Source: Bacteroidaceae bacterium (lineage in GTDB: Bacteria; Bacteroidota; Bacteroidia; Bacteroidales; Bacteroidaceae). From it: DNA of 64,000 bases. Position 1 is the stretch's first letter. The number at the start of each line of letters is the position of its first letter. Shown piece by piece: positions 18,901 to 28,066 of this stretch. The notes below the pieces were generated by a model. The model was not told where the DNA came from. It saw only the letters and a program-made list of their open reading frames with translations, and ran no database searches. The stretch spans positions 1 through 64,000 of the forward strand of contig JAFUYM010000043.1 of the NCBI GenBank assembly GCA_017470525.1, read 5' to 3'. Both the position numbers and the translations under genes were made by a program.

Positions 18901-21900
18901 TCAAATACGTAGGCAACATGGCGCAGTTCGTCGAATTCCACCGCCTTTTCACTCTGCATGGCTATGCCGTTCACATTGGCAGTCAGATGTCCGTCGCCGG
19001 TGACGCCAAGAATCATATAGGTATTATCGCTCATGGTCTGGCTCACCACGCTCATGTCTTCACCCGTCTGCCGGGGCTTCATCATCAGGTCGAACGTGAA
19101 ATCCTTGCCTGCCAAATTCCGTTTCCCCATAGAGGCAGCCAAAGCCCATCCCTCGAACTGCAGGGATGTGTCCAGCGAGATGCTGCTCTGGTTGGTCAGA
19201 CCCAGCACTTCGAAGTTGTTGACCGGCGAGAGGTAATTGTAAGCAATATTCTCCGAGAACGGAATCCTTATGTCGTCGTCAATGCCCAGTATGCCGTTCG
19301 TGGGCAGTGGTGTTCCGAATGGTTGCGGACGGCGCGTGTCTTTGATGCCGCTCAGAATGTTGGAGGAGCGTGTCAGATAGCCGCTGCCGTGGCGACAGTA
19401 ACACACGGCGCGTATGTCGTAGTATTGTTCCACAGGATCGTTCTCGCCGTAGAAGTTGGCGTCGATGAATCCATTGTTCTTCATTAACTGCTTCTCACCC
19501 GAGGCCAATGCCATCAGTTCACGTCCCTCGTCGGTGTCAGGATAATACGAGCATACATTGACCCAGTCCTTATCTCCCTGCGTCGAGAGTTTGTACTGTA
19601 GTTCGATGTGGTCGAAATTCCGGAAATTCACGTCGAAGCCGTCGATGTGTACGGGCAGGTAGTATATCTGCCGTTCCTTGTCGTAGGATGACTCGGTATT
19701 CACGACCCAATTGTTGCCGGGCTTCGAGATGTTCACGGAACCGGCTACCGGGACGAAGTGCGCCGACAGGCTCACCGTCCATGTGTGATACACGTCTTCA
19801 TCGTCGTAGAGCGTGATGCCCAGGTCATCGTAGTCGTATTCCGCTCCGGCATACACTTCCACCTGCTTCTCGTAAATGACGCCCGGATCCATCCAAAGTT
19901 CGATGCCCGTGCCAGTCAGCGGCATGCCGTCGACGAAAATCTTGGCACCGTTGGGGTTCATGCTATCTTCCAGATAAAAATACATTTCGTTGGAGATGCG
20001 GTCAGGCATATCGCTCTCGTTGGTCATGTAGATGGTGAAACGGGCGGGTTCGCCGTAAGGAACATTAGAGACACTCGGCTCCTTGGCCCAGATGCGGAGT
20101 TTGTTGATTTGCTGAGTAGCCTGGTCCAGAATGGCACCGGGGTTGTAGAACATGGTGCGACGCTCCTCTTCCCATGGTGAAGCCGTGGCTCCAGCCAAGG
20201 TGCGGAATACAAGGTTGCGGTAGCGTGGCACACTGGCAAGGCTGTTGATGTAACTCGTCGTGTTGCCGCTGTCGGGGCGACCGTTGTATATCAACTTCAG
20301 GTTATTCTCCACATTCTTGTAAAACAGGTTCATTCCACCCAAGTCAGCCAACTTCAGCAAACTGTCAGTAGAGAATTCGCGTGTCTTGTACACTCCCACC
20401 GTCAGACTCGACTTCCTGCTGCATGACAAGGTGAAACCCGTTTCCTTCGTGTACTCCGTATCGATGCCATTCTCGTAGTTGAAGTCAAAACCAATCAGAG
20501 GCGTTACTTTAAAGCCCATCTTCAAACCACCTGCCTTGAACTCCACTGAGGTCACCTTTCCATCTGATTCATTTTTATGGGTACCCGAATTGTTATCTTT
20601 CAGGTCTCTACTGAATCCATCCTCTCCAGTGAGGTTCGGTGTTGACGGTATTTGCCAATAGCGGTGCATACCATCTGTGGTGGTGAACGTTTCGCTGTAC
20701 TCCACGCTGCTGCGACCATCGAAGTCGTACACCTTCACCAGTTCGTATGCCTCCAACTTCTCCCTCTCGTTGGCGGCAATCAGTCCTGCCCAGGCGTGTA
20801 TCTGGGTGTTCAGTGCCATAATTGTATCGCTCCACGCATCCTGCTTGCCCTCAGGCAGATAGCGGGTGTAATAGTTCGGGAGCGAGAAGTTCTCGTTCTC
20901 TGGTGACACCTTGCTCACGTAAACAGGACGTTTCTGCTGGTTGGCAAGCGTCTGTGCGTATGTGACGGTTGTGGTGGAATCCATCAGCAGCGAGTTGCGG
21001 GTGCGAATGAGGGTTGGCAGGAGTTCTTCCAGCAGATAACTCTGTGAGTGTACAAAAGTGGAGTTGATGCGCGATGACAGCGACATCACCTCGTCGCGAA
21101 CCAGATAGACCGAGTCCTTTGCCACAGGATCCCAACCGCTGGCAAGCACCTTGGCTGTTCCTGCAACGTTGAACGTGTGACCTTCTACCTCTATCTCGCC
21201 TCCCATGCCGGGGCTTAGTCGCTGCATCGCCTTGCGATTCACCATGCGCACGGCGATGGCGTCGTCAACCACCACGTTGTCTGTCATACCGATATACACA
21301 TCCGAGTTCATACCCACTTCCCTTTCATGGTCGCTCGTTGTAATCTTCTCCTGGGTTTCGAATTCATATTCGTAACTCCAGTCATTATAGTATTTCGTGG
21401 CAAGGTCGTATGACAGTGTACCATAGTTGTCGCTTGTGTTAACAGTTCCTGCACTCGTGCCCGAGCCTACACCTGCCCAGATGCCTGTGTAGTAATCGGC
21501 GCCTGAGCCTGCACTGAGAGAGAGACTGGCACCCATCTCGATGCTGTAGTCAGCCGTGTAACTGTAACTCATCTTTGACCCTTTCGCGATGTAGGCAGAA
21601 GAACTACTGCCTGGCGGGTCACGAAGGATGTCGACAAGGTGTACGTTCTCTCCTGCCACGATATGTCGTCCCTGCGACTTGGGAATGGCTGCCATCACGT
21701 AGGCACGGATAGGCTCGATGTCGAAGAACGTACCGTCATACTCCAGCGTGAACTTCATCGTTCGCAGCGCCATGTCACCCTCCAGCATGAAAGTGGTGTT
21801 CTCCGGGGTGAACACGTATGTGCCCAGTCCTGTGCTGTCGAGGCTTAGGGTGTCGCTTTCCTCGACACTCACCAGTCCGTTGCCAACCCTCACGAAACCT

Positions 21901-24900
21901 CCGTCGAGTTGCACGATGTCCTGCCGCCCCAGTTTCTCATTATTATAATAGTATTCCTCGCGGGCAGAGAGCACCATAGGCACTGGCGAGCCCGCCATGA
22001 ATACGGGATAGCCCATGGAGTACGTGCCATTTTTCCACAAAGTGATGGTGTCGCGTATGCCGGCATTGTCGCGAGAGATGTATTGCTTCAGTCCCAAGTA
22101 TCGGTCTGAACCCGCCTGGAACTGCCAGATGTCCAGCGTGGGCTGAGCGTGATAGATGCGTGAGTAGGTTGCCGTGTCGGTGTTTGCGTAATTCGTCAAA
22201 TCCACAGTCTCGCTCACCATTCCCTCCTGGAACAGCGTCGGATAGCCCTTGCCGTAGATTTCCGTCACCTTGTACTTCACAGGATACATAGGTATCTGGT
22301 ATTCACCTGTCACCGAGTCGGGGTGGATAACAATTCGATGACGATATGCGTCAACCCTTGTGGTGTCCGTCTTACCATGGGCGACTTTGTAGTGGCGTTC
22401 GGTGATATTGTCATCCAACTGATCACGTACAATCCACGACGAGTTGTCGCCTTCCAGTGTGAGCACCATCGTCATGTCGTCGCCGAGGTTGTTCTTCGAC
22501 AGGCTCTGACCCAGTGGCTTCAAGCCCTCCACGTTACCTCCCACGACGCGCCCCTGCAACGTGACCTTTGTCTGGTCCCACAGGTAAACACCCGAGCGGT
22601 CTTTCTGCCAGTTGGGCTTACGTGGGTCGCCGTCCAACTTGTCCAGGTCGATATAGTAGCCGTCGTTAGCGAACACGTGACCCTTCTTCACCACCTGTAT
22701 GGTGTGGCTGCCCTCTGGTATGTTCACCATGAAAGCACCCTGGTTGTCGGTTGTCACCAACGTGCCGGAGGCATCCACCACGGGCATACCGTCGCGCAAG
22801 AAACTCACACCCGAGACGGGTATTGATGACCCTTCGTAGAGCACGAAGCCAGAAAAATTATAATAGGTCTGTTCGTAGAAATTGATGCCAATCTGCAGGT
22901 TTGACATCTCGTCGAAGGTCACTTCGAGTCCTTTGCCCATACCTGATGCCAGGAGGGTGTAGGTGCCTTGACCTTGATAGCGCAAGCCGCTGATTTCGTA
23001 GTATCCCGTGGAGTCCGTGACGCACTCGGCCTCATTACCATGGTCGGGATTTTTCGGCGTTGCTGTGACTTTGACGTTGGGCAGCCCGATGCCGTTAGCA
23101 AGGCGCACGTATCCGCGTACCATGCCCGTGGGCTCGCAGCATCCTTCGCAGACGATGCTTGTCACGTGCATACCCTCGCACTGCGTCACACCCTCAATGG
23201 TGTATATATAATTGTGCTGAGGCTGTACGGTCTGGTCGATGTATGCCGTCTGAGTGTACTCTGCCTCCAGCGTCTTCACCTCTTCTGGATGCAGTTTGTC
23301 ATAGCGCAGGATGCGATAATAATCCACATCTCCACCATCGGTCTCCCACGAGAGCGATACGGCACTCTGGAGGGTGTCGGCTTTACAGGAAATCAGTTTT
23401 GCATTGCTGTCGAAATAGAAGTCGCTTCCTGTCTGGTTTGTGAGTTTGTACTCCAGGCGGTCTCCATCATCCATCCCTGCGATGGGCAGCGATGACTCCC
23501 CACGCTCCACAGCCAGTCCGAAACTGTGATATACGCACGAGGTTGTCAGATTCATCTCCAGGTGTCCTCCGTTCTGCTCATCCTCGGTCAGTTCCCGACG
23601 CTGAGTCCTTGCCGACTGACTGTCAGCACCCTCCATGTAGGTAGTGAGCGCCACCTTGGCACGCTTGTCCCAGACCAAGGTTGAATGATTGCTGTCAGCG
23701 GAGATATTCATGACCGGCACCACCTGACTTCCCTGCACCTGCCATTGCTCGCCGAGTTTGGTTTGCAGATCGCTTAGTAACATTCCCTGTGTTGATGTGC
23801 CGGCACTACTTGTTCCGTATCTCAATGAGTAGTAGCAGTTTGTCAGCGTGGCCCCACGACCACGTGCCCACGTGTCGCTACCACTGGGCGAGGTCGTGAT
23901 GTCAGTGGGGGCAAAGAGGCTGTTGTCGATGGTGACAGGGCTATTTGCCCAGCCCACGAAGCCGCCGTTGTTAATGCATTTATCACCATCGAAACTGCCG
24001 TCGAAGGCACAGTTGCGGAAGGTGACACTTACATTCCCAGCATTAGCACCCATAAAACCACCATTGGAGCCGTCGCCAGTCGTACCGAGTTTGATGGCCA
24101 CCGACGAACGGCAATTCTCAATGGTTACCAAACCGCTGGTGGCATAGCCAACAAGGCCGCCTACATACATACCGCTGGTGCTGATGGTGCCAGCCGTGTG
24201 CAGGTTCTTGAAGGTGGCATTTTTCACATAGCGGAAGGGGGCAATGTACGAGTTGGTAGAATAAGCGCTATTGGCACTTCCGTCGTAATTGACGGTCAGC
24301 GTGTGGCCGTTGCCGTCGAACGTGCCCCGGTAGGGTGAACCCTCTAACCAGCCTAATATCGTATTGACCGTAATGTCGGCGGCAAGGACGGCGTTCACGT
24401 CGTACTGACCCTTGGCATTTTCCACCGTCACGTTAAACGTCTGCCAGTCGTCGAAGTTGCGGATGATGAGACGTCCCTGGCTGTCTTTCTCGGGACCTCC
24501 GAGTCGGAACTGGAACTTAACGCCATGCTCTGTGTCAGTCCAGGTTCCCTTACGCTCTACCGTGGCATCGGTCACACCTGGCAGGCACAGAGTGGCTGGC
24601 AGCGAGGTCATGGCATATCCGCTCTGAGCCGTCCATCCCCATATAGATGTGAATGTGCGCCTCACACGGTAATATACCGTCTTTTGCTGATAGAATGAGA
24701 GCAAGTTTTCGTCCGTGTAGGAGTACTCTGTGGCAAAGTTGTCGTATGACAACTGACCGATAGACATCCATCCCGCGTCTGCCGGGTCACTGCTGCCTGT
24801 CACGTTGCGCTGTATCTCCCAACTGTCGTTTGGCGATATTTCGTTCCACCGGAAGTTTCCTACCATCCAGTGGAGTGTGACTTTACCGTCCTTCTCCACT

Positions 24901-25799
24901 GTGGCTGTGAGTGCTTTGGGTTGGTGCAGTATGGGAACGTCTCGTGTCGTCGAGGCGGTTTTCTCCACCACCTTCTCGCTGTTGAGATAGACAGCCTCCA
25001 CATAAAGGTTGCGCACAGGCTGCTCGGCATTGAGCGTGATGAAGCCCGATGACTCGGTACCCAGATTGATGGATTTTGTAGTTGACGAACCCACGCCGAC
25101 CTCTGTGTAGTAGGCTGTCATAGACTGCAGGTTGGTGGTGGCTATCATGTAGGGCACCATAATCTGGTTGGGGCTGCCTGCACTGTATGAGAGCACGGGA
25201 TCCATCAACACGGGATACTGCTTGGACGGCGCAGGCGCAATATCGAACGTGCGGGTCGTGATGGTGATGTACTTGTTGGGCTCGCTCACATTACCGTTAT
25301 GGTGCATACTCCATGAGATGTGCACCTTCTTGCCTCGGTATTTATTCGGTAAATTCCACAGCAGATTGACGTATGCCGTTTCGGAATTAGACATGCAGGG
25401 CAGGTCGTCGGTGCGCGACGAACGGCTCACACTGAGGGTGCTGTAGTTTCGTTCACGATAGAGAAGCATGTCTCCATCCACACCTTTTTTGAACGTGATG
25501 TTAGGAAAATAGTCGTCATTGTCTATGTTCTGCTGCATCGTACATTCGAAGATGGTCTCCTCGGTGGTGGTACCGTCAATCTTGATTTTCACAAAACCCT
25601 CCACAATCCAGCAGTCATACCCATCCTTGTCATAGGCAGGGAACTTGATGCGTAACTGGCTAATGCCTTCGGGCATCACGGAATAGTTGCTGGTGGTTTC
25701 CAGCACACAGTCATCGGCCCAGACCATCTGCGGCCACAGCGAGAGCAGTGCTGTGAACATCGTTAGCAGGGAACTGGCTAAATGTAATCTCTTGTTCAT
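15939..25799 (-). CDS. Giant secreted multidomain protein A (3286 aa)
   Basis: Signal peptide MNKRLHLASSLLTMFTALLS...VWA (residues 1-28). Parts in order: N-terminal beta/fibronectin-like region; one GLUG-like beta-helix module (about 450-680; FDGNGHTLTVNYDGSAN, ENCRSSVAIK, NNGGFVGWA); carboxypeptidase-regulatory-like domains (about 890-1020, CCEPTGMVRGYVRL then FSGFVLYEGSSIPVSG); an unknown central region with VDILRDPPGSSSSA; two LamG-like lectin domains (about 2230-2350 and 2430-2570); a beta-sandwich pair; a GWNWAS region (about 2953); and the tail GVYIFNGQKVFVK. Compared with giant B it lacks two beta-helix modules. It is the first gene after the AraC-like regulator, with a promoter at 25880-25887. 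A surface adhesin or glycan-binding role is plausible but not shown. Confidence 0.9.
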   Translation of the reverse strand: MNKRLHLASSLLTMFTALLSLWPQMVWADDCVLETTSNYSVMPEGISQLRIKFPAYDKDGYDCWIVEGFVKIKIDGTTTEETIFECTMQQNIDNDDYFPNITFKKGVDGDMLLYRERNYSTLSVSRSSRTDDLPCMSNSETAYVNLLWNLPNKYRGKKVHISWSMHHNGNVSEPNKYITITTRTFDIAPAPSKQYPVLMDPVLSYSAGSPNQIMVPYMIATTNLQSMTAYYTEVGVGSSTTKSINLGTESSGFITLNAEQPVRNLYVEAVYLNSEKVVEKTASTTRDVPILHQPKALTATVEKDGKVTLHWMVGNFRWNEISPNDSWEIQRNVTGSSDPADAGWMSIGQLSYDNFATEYSYTDENLLSFYQQKTVYYRVRRTFTSIWGWTAQSGYAMTSLPATLCLPGVTDATVERKGTWTDTEHGVKFQFRLGGPEKDSQGRLIIRNFDDWQTFNVTVENAKGQYDVNAVLAADITVNTILGWLEGSPYRGTFDGNGHTLTVNYDGSANSAYSTNSYIAPFRYVKNATFKNLHTAGTISTSGMYVGGLVGYATSGLVTIENCRSSVAIKLGTTGDGSNGGFMGANAGNVSVTFRNCAFDGSFDGDKCINNGGFVGWANSPVTIDNSLFAPTDITTSPSGSDTWARGRGATLTNCYYSLRYGTSSAGTSTQGMLLSDLQTKLGEQWQVQGSQVVPVMNISADSNHSTLVWDKRAKVALTTYMEGADSQSARTQRRELTEDEQNGGHLEMNLTTSCVYHSFGLAVERGESSLPIAGMDDGDRLEYKLTNQTGSDFYFDSNAKLISCKADTLQSAVSLSWETDGGDVDYYRILRYDKLHPEEVKTLEAEYTQTAYIDQTVQPQHNYIYTIEGVTQCEGMHVTSIVCEGCCEPTGMVRGYVRLANGIGLPNVKVTATPKNPDHGNEAECVTDSTGYYEISGLRYQGQGTYTLLASGMGKGLEVTFDEMSNLQIGINFYEQTYYNFSGFVLYEGSSIPVSGVSFLRDGMPVVDASGTLVTTDNQGAFMVNIPEGSHTIQVVKKGHVFANDGYYIDLDKLDGDPRKPNWQKDRSGVYLWDQTKVTLQGRVVGGNVEGLKPLGQSLSKNNLGDDMTMVLTLEGDNSSWIVRDQLDDNITERHYKVAHGKTDTTRVDAYRHRIVIHPDSVTGEYQIPMYPVKYKVTEIYGKGYPTLFQEGMVSETVDLTNYANTDTATYSRIYHAQPTLDIWQFQAGSDRYLGLKQYISRDNAGIRDTITLWKNGTYSMGYPVFMAGSPVPMVLSAREEYYYNNEKLGRQDIVQLDGGFVRVGNGLVSVEESDTLSLDSTGLGTYVFTPENTTFMLEGDMALRTMKFTLEYDGTFFDIEPIRAYVMAAIPKSQGRHIVAGENVHLVDILRDPPGSSSSAYIAKGSKMSYSYTADYSIEMGASLSLSAGSGADYYTGIWAGVGSGTSAGTVNTSDNYGTLSYDLATKYYNDWSYEYEFETQEKITTSDHEREVGMNSDVYIGMTDNVVVDDAIAVRMVNRKAMQRLSPGMGGEIEVEGHTFNVAGTAKVLASGWDPVAKDSVYLVRDEVMSLSSRINSTFVHSQSYLLEELLPTLIRTRNSLLMDSTTTVTYAQTLANQQKRPVYVSKVSPENENFSLPNYYTRYLPEGKQDAWSDTIMALNTQIHAWAGLIAANEREKLEAYELVKVYDFDGRSSVEYSETFTTTDGMHRYWQIPSTPNLTGEDGFSRDLKDNNSGTHKNESDGKVTSVEFKAGGLKMGFKVTPLIGFDFNYENGIDTEYTKETGFTLSCSRKSSLTVGVYKTREFSTDSLLKLADLGGMNLFYKNVENNLKLIYNGRPDSGNTTSYINSLASVPRYRNLVFRTLAGATASPWEEERRTMFYNPGAILDQATQQINKLRIWAKEPSVSNVPYGEPARFTIYMTNESDMPDRISNEMYFYLEDSMNPNGAKIFVDGMPLTGTGIELWMDPGVIYEKQVEVYAGAEYDYDDLGITLYDDEDVYHTWTVSLSAHFVPVAGSVNISKPGNNWVVNTESSYDKERQIYYLPVHIDGFDVNFRNFDHIELQYKLSTQGDKDWVNVCSYYPDTDEGRELMALASGEKQLMKNNGFIDANFYGENDPVEQYYDIRAVCYCRHGSGYLTRSSNILSGIKDTRRPQPFGTPLPTNGILGIDDDIRIPFSENIAYNYLSPVNNFEVLGLTNQSSISLDTSLQFEGWALAASMGKRNLAGKDFTFDLMMKPRQTGEDMSVVSQTMSDNTYMILGVTGDGHLTANVNGIAMQSEKAVEFDELRHVAYVFDVDEEENQTHVTFYNDQESIGSSSFDGMYDGTANLVFGSGFEGEMMEVRLWNKAMTSAELGTYAKKRLKGTELGLIDNYPMNEGSGEYAYDHAVGGNDLVLAGTTWKVPDGISMRLDGTEGIKLNPQPFQRTEYEDYTMMFWFRTNDEDCTLMSNGEARTESGWKDHFNIGLEDGKLFFRSGGQQVNASGFYHDGSWHHVAVSVNRAQNVGRLFVDEKLEQSFPVDTLGGIQGNALYLGTTFNAQLSTFDSTMAGYIDELAMFEMALPENVLKLISKNSPSGEEIGLLAYLPFSRSERQTDNTQRLMPTGLSLKKYKDNHGNIVENHVDTIVSEKVIALHADRRHYAPMVNAGKLENIKYSYVARDNELFINLDVPDYQIEKTNVYVTVKEVADLQGNLMASPVAMDLYVYRTPLRWNVKRKTVNVKYGEGATVDLAIENLSGKTKEFTLEGMPQWITASQTRGKIDALDEMPIVLTISPYINIGDFEEIIYIVGENGMTEPLPLTIRVRGDAPDWAVDDELKRGNMTMHMVARVTIGDEIAHDTDDILTAVGTGHRTLGAAHVKQGTAENDGLVYLTIYNTAGANGTPVNFEFYDASTGRIHVVTHKNDSSPLMEESEATILFQADTILGTATNPVILTASWKEVQAVKLEKGWNWASTYVQPEEATVSDLLNGMGTWDAGDGLELLESNNRAFLLTYKLDQQSNTCYWDNGDKTTQLNPKRMYRFYTKNPKTIYIAGENASFESITIHQGWNRIGYLSTMNLPIATALADYTDAASEGDIIKSQSEFAVLSIDAMGNRMWKGTLEYLRTGEGYMLRRQAATDCKFWYPYYSTGTKYNTAETRKAPIFRNTTGSSMNVIARVEDFDLKPGDRLVVYEGAEVRGVAEIDSQFTQDNAPLFFLTVGASEQDLHFILERDGEPVATTPQSLTYVDNAVMGTLAQPTLIHFLPADRLNGDGWYSLQGIRLQKKPTQKGVYIFNGQKVFVK

Positions 25800-25879
25800 G
25801 ATATGATGTCTAAGAAGTTGGTAATCTGAGATATTTTTTGTACCTTTATAGGTTATTTGAGTGTGTTTTTTTAGTTATG

Positions 25880-25887
25880 CAAAGATA
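25880..25887 (-). promoter_or_regulatory. -7 element of the giant-protein operon
   Basis: TATCTTTG on the minus strand lies 80 bp before the giant A start codon. No good -33 TTTG is found at the usual distance, which fits an activator-dependent promoter. The triple repeat lies 70-140 bp further upstream. Confidence 0.5.
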
Positions 25888-25958
25888 AACAAATTTTCCT
25901 CAAATAACGACACCCTAAATGCCCTGCAAATCAAGACTTGAAGATGTTGAAAAATTTT

Positions 25959-26023
25959 TTGTAAATTTTGAAAGTACCTCTCCGTTTTTGTAAATTTTGA
26001 AAGTCTAATTGTAAATTTTGAAA
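25959..26023. promoter_or_regulatory. Three direct repeats TTGTAAATTTTGAAA (probable operator)
   Basis: Exact copies lie at 25959-25973, 25988-26002 and 26009-26023. Copies 1 and 2 share a 20-bp identity (TTTTTGTAAATTTTGAAAGT). Start-to-start spacings are 29 and 21 bp. The 395-bp gap 25800-26194 also holds the giant operon promoter and an AACTCACG/CGTGAGTT inverted pair (26056-26063, 26132-26139). The position between an AraC-type gene and its neighbour operon suggests a regulator binding site. Confidence 0.6.
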
Positions 26024-26194
26024 CAACGAATTTGATTAATTTTTCGAATTTTTAACGTGAGTTTGGTGTAAGAAAATGTGAAAACAAATGCTTTTTCGCC
26101 TTCGACGGACGAAAGCGAATACCTTATATCGAACTCACGCTTCATGAAGGAACGTGTTTCGCGAAAAGAATCTTGAATTTTAGGAAAATGTAAG

Positions 26195-27388
26195 TTAGAC
26201 AGTCGTTTCGCGCATCCAAGCGGTTACGCTCTGTCCCATGCGTTGCTTGAACGCGAGGCTGAAGGTGCTGTAACTGTGGTAGCCGCTTTCGCTTGCCAAT
26301 TGCTGGGCAACAATGGGCTGTCCAGCAGCGACGGCATCTTGGCAGCGGCTGATGAAGTGGTTAATGCGCAGATTGTTGATATAAGTATTGTATGTGATGC
26401 CCTGGTGGGAGAAATATTGGCTAAGATAGGAACGGTTGGTGCCAATCGCCTGAGCCAGTTGCTGAAGACTCAGGTCGTGCTTCAGGTAAAGTTGTGTGCT
26501 CACACAGTGCTCTGCCAATAGTTGCTCGATTTTGGCGAGGTTGATGCTGGCAGGAAGATGATTGAATAGTTGAGCGTTGACCGTTGATTCTTGAACCGCC
26601 ATTCCCGCTGTCGTGTCGTCCTTTTTCCCTTCCAAGGCAGGTGGACAGTTCTCTTGTTCAACGAGAATGCTGTCCAACTGCGGCAACGTTTCCACGCGCC
26701 ATAGCAGCAGACCGAACAGTATGATCTCGCCGAAGTGCATGAGGTACATGAAGAGGAGGGAGTCGGGGTCAACGAGGGTATAGAGGATGAACAGCAACAG
26801 GCAGGTGAGCGTCACCACTTGGCTCAGCCATACCTTCTTGTTCTCCAGGTCGGCATAATTGTCGTTCAGCCAACGCCCGTAGCGTCTGGCGGCGAATACC
26901 ATATAGACGGTGAAGAGCACGTAGAGCAACAGGATGTACACAAAGGCAATGAGCATGATTTGTTGGCTGGGATAGACCATTAATACCACCCCCAGTGCCA
27001 CGAATGGAATCATGGCTACAAAGACCGGCCAGATGCGCCGTCTTCGGTCTTGAAGCATGGAGAGCAGCGTACCGGCAAGCGTGGTCAGCATCGTCACGCA
27101 GTCGAACACGACAAGTGCCACATAGGCGGCTGAATGAATCAAGTCGTCCATAGAATGAAAGTGGGGGGAATGGAAGTAGAAAAGCATCCACCACACATGC
27201 CCCAGTGCTGACAGGGCAAAGAACGATGCAGCCCAACGGCGCAGCCGCACGGGTGGCGTGACCTCAGGCGCAAAGGCATTGCCCCGACTCAGCAGCAGAT
27301 AGACGGCTGCCATGAATGGCACCACTCCCGTCATGCCGTAGAGCATGAAAAACAATATCAAGTTGGTGGGTATATGTTCTGTAAACAT
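26195..27388 (-). CDS. AraC-family regulator with seven-helix membrane N-terminus
   Basis: The 397-aa product starts MFTEHIPTNLILFFMLYGMT. About seven hydrophobic helices fill residues 5-245, then a charged linker, then an AraC-type DNA-binding domain (about 300-397). The first helix-turn-helix is LSLQQLAQAIGTNRSYLSQY and the second includes ASESGYHSYSTFSLAFKQRM. It is therefore a membrane-sensing one-component regulator. The ATG at 27388 is preferred to a longer frame opening at 27460, because a good promoter (27410-27441) lies between them. The gene points toward the giant operon and the triple repeat, its likely target. The signal sensed is unknown. Confidence 0.85.
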   Translation of the reverse strand: MFTEHIPTNLILFFMLYGMTGVVPFMAAVYLLLSRGNAFAPEVTPPVRLRRWAASFFALSALGHVWWMLFYFHSPHFHSMDDLIHSAAYVALVVFDCVTMLTTLAGTLLSMLQDRRRRIWPVFVAMIPFVALGVVLMVYPSQQIMLIAFVYILLLYVLFTVYMVFAARRYGRWLNDNYADLENKKVWLSQVVTLTCLLLFILYTLVDPDSLLFMYLMHFGEIILFGLLLWRVETLPQLDSILVEQENCPPALEGKKDDTTAGMAVQESTVNAQLFNHLPASINLAKIEQLLAEHCVSTQLYLKHDLSLQQLAQAIGTNRSYLSQYFSHQGITYNTYINNLRINHFISRCQDAVAAGQPIVAQQLASESGYHSYSTFSLAFKQRMGQSVTAWMRETTV

Positions 27389-27409
27389 TGCTTCAATTAT
27401 TTCCGGGCA

Positions 27410-27441
27410 CAAAGGTACGTCTTTCCACTTAACAGACCAAA
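27410..27441 (-). promoter_or_regulatory. Promoter of the AraC-type regulator
   Basis: TACCTTTG (27410-27417) with TTTG (27438-27441) 20 bp upstream on the minus strand, a full match to the Bacteroidetes pattern. It gives a leader of about 20 bases to the ATG at 27388. Confidence 0.65.
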
Positions 27442-27618
27442 CCTTCTCCACCAAAATCAAGTTTTCTTTGCTGAAAATGGTCTTTTCTTATAATTTGAAT
27501 AGCATTTTCAAACGTTTCAAAATCGATTTGCAAACACTCTGGCTACTCGTTACGAGCAGATATCTACTTCGACGGCACGAAGACGCAGTGGCTACCGTGA
27601 TGTCAAGATTCTCCTATG

Positions 27619-27709
27619 TGCGCACCCTGCGCCTGTCTTTTCACGCACCCTGCGCATAAAATGACACGCACCCAGTGCCTATCATTTGACGCTGGGGGCG
27701 TGTTTTTTT
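27619..27709 (+). terminator. Tandem GC-rich repeats ending in a terminator-like hairpin
   Basis: GCGCACCCTGCGC, CACGCACCCTGCGC and CACGCACCCAGTGC follow each other at about 23-bp intervals. The last, CACGCACCCAG (27665-27675), pairs with CTGGGGGCGTG (27692-27702, one mismatch), followed by seven T. No gene reads rightward into it. The rest of 27442-27886 shows nothing else supportable. Confidence 0.45.
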
Positions 27710-27886
27710 GCAACCAATTGATGTTGCAATCCTTACGCCTTCGGGGAAGAAAACATGGGGAACAATGCCCCAGATTGGATTTTGTGAACTTCCTCTCGAC
27801 GAAAGGTTCATTTTGTCCTATAGAACCGCTTTTATTTTAGTGACTGAAGTTTGACTTCGTCGAGCTAAAGGTTCGGATGTAATTTT

Positions 27887-28032
27887 ACCGCAAGCGGTCT
27901 TTGAAAAACCATAAAAAACCAGAAAAAACCAAAAAAAATAATATGGGGTTATAAGATTCTTTATGATGAAGAATATTGGTTTTTTGAGGTTTTCTTTGGT
28001 TTTTTCTGGTTTTTCTAAAGACGTGAAGCGTT
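27887..28032. repeat. Inverted-repeat element, copy a (ACCGCAAGCGGTC family)
   Basis: The left end ACCGCAAGCGGTCTTTGAAA and the right end reading TTTTTCTAAAGACGTGAAGC enclose AT-rich arms made of AAAACCA units that pair with GGTTTT units. Weaker homology to copy e extends outward on both sides (GTTCGGATGTAATTTT, AAGAACTTCCGAAAGTT), except for an extra ~20 bp on the left. It lies just downstream of paaK. No coding potential. Confidence 0.75.
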
Positions 28033-28066
28033 AAGAAGAACTTCCGAAAGTTAAATCAGTGATTCC

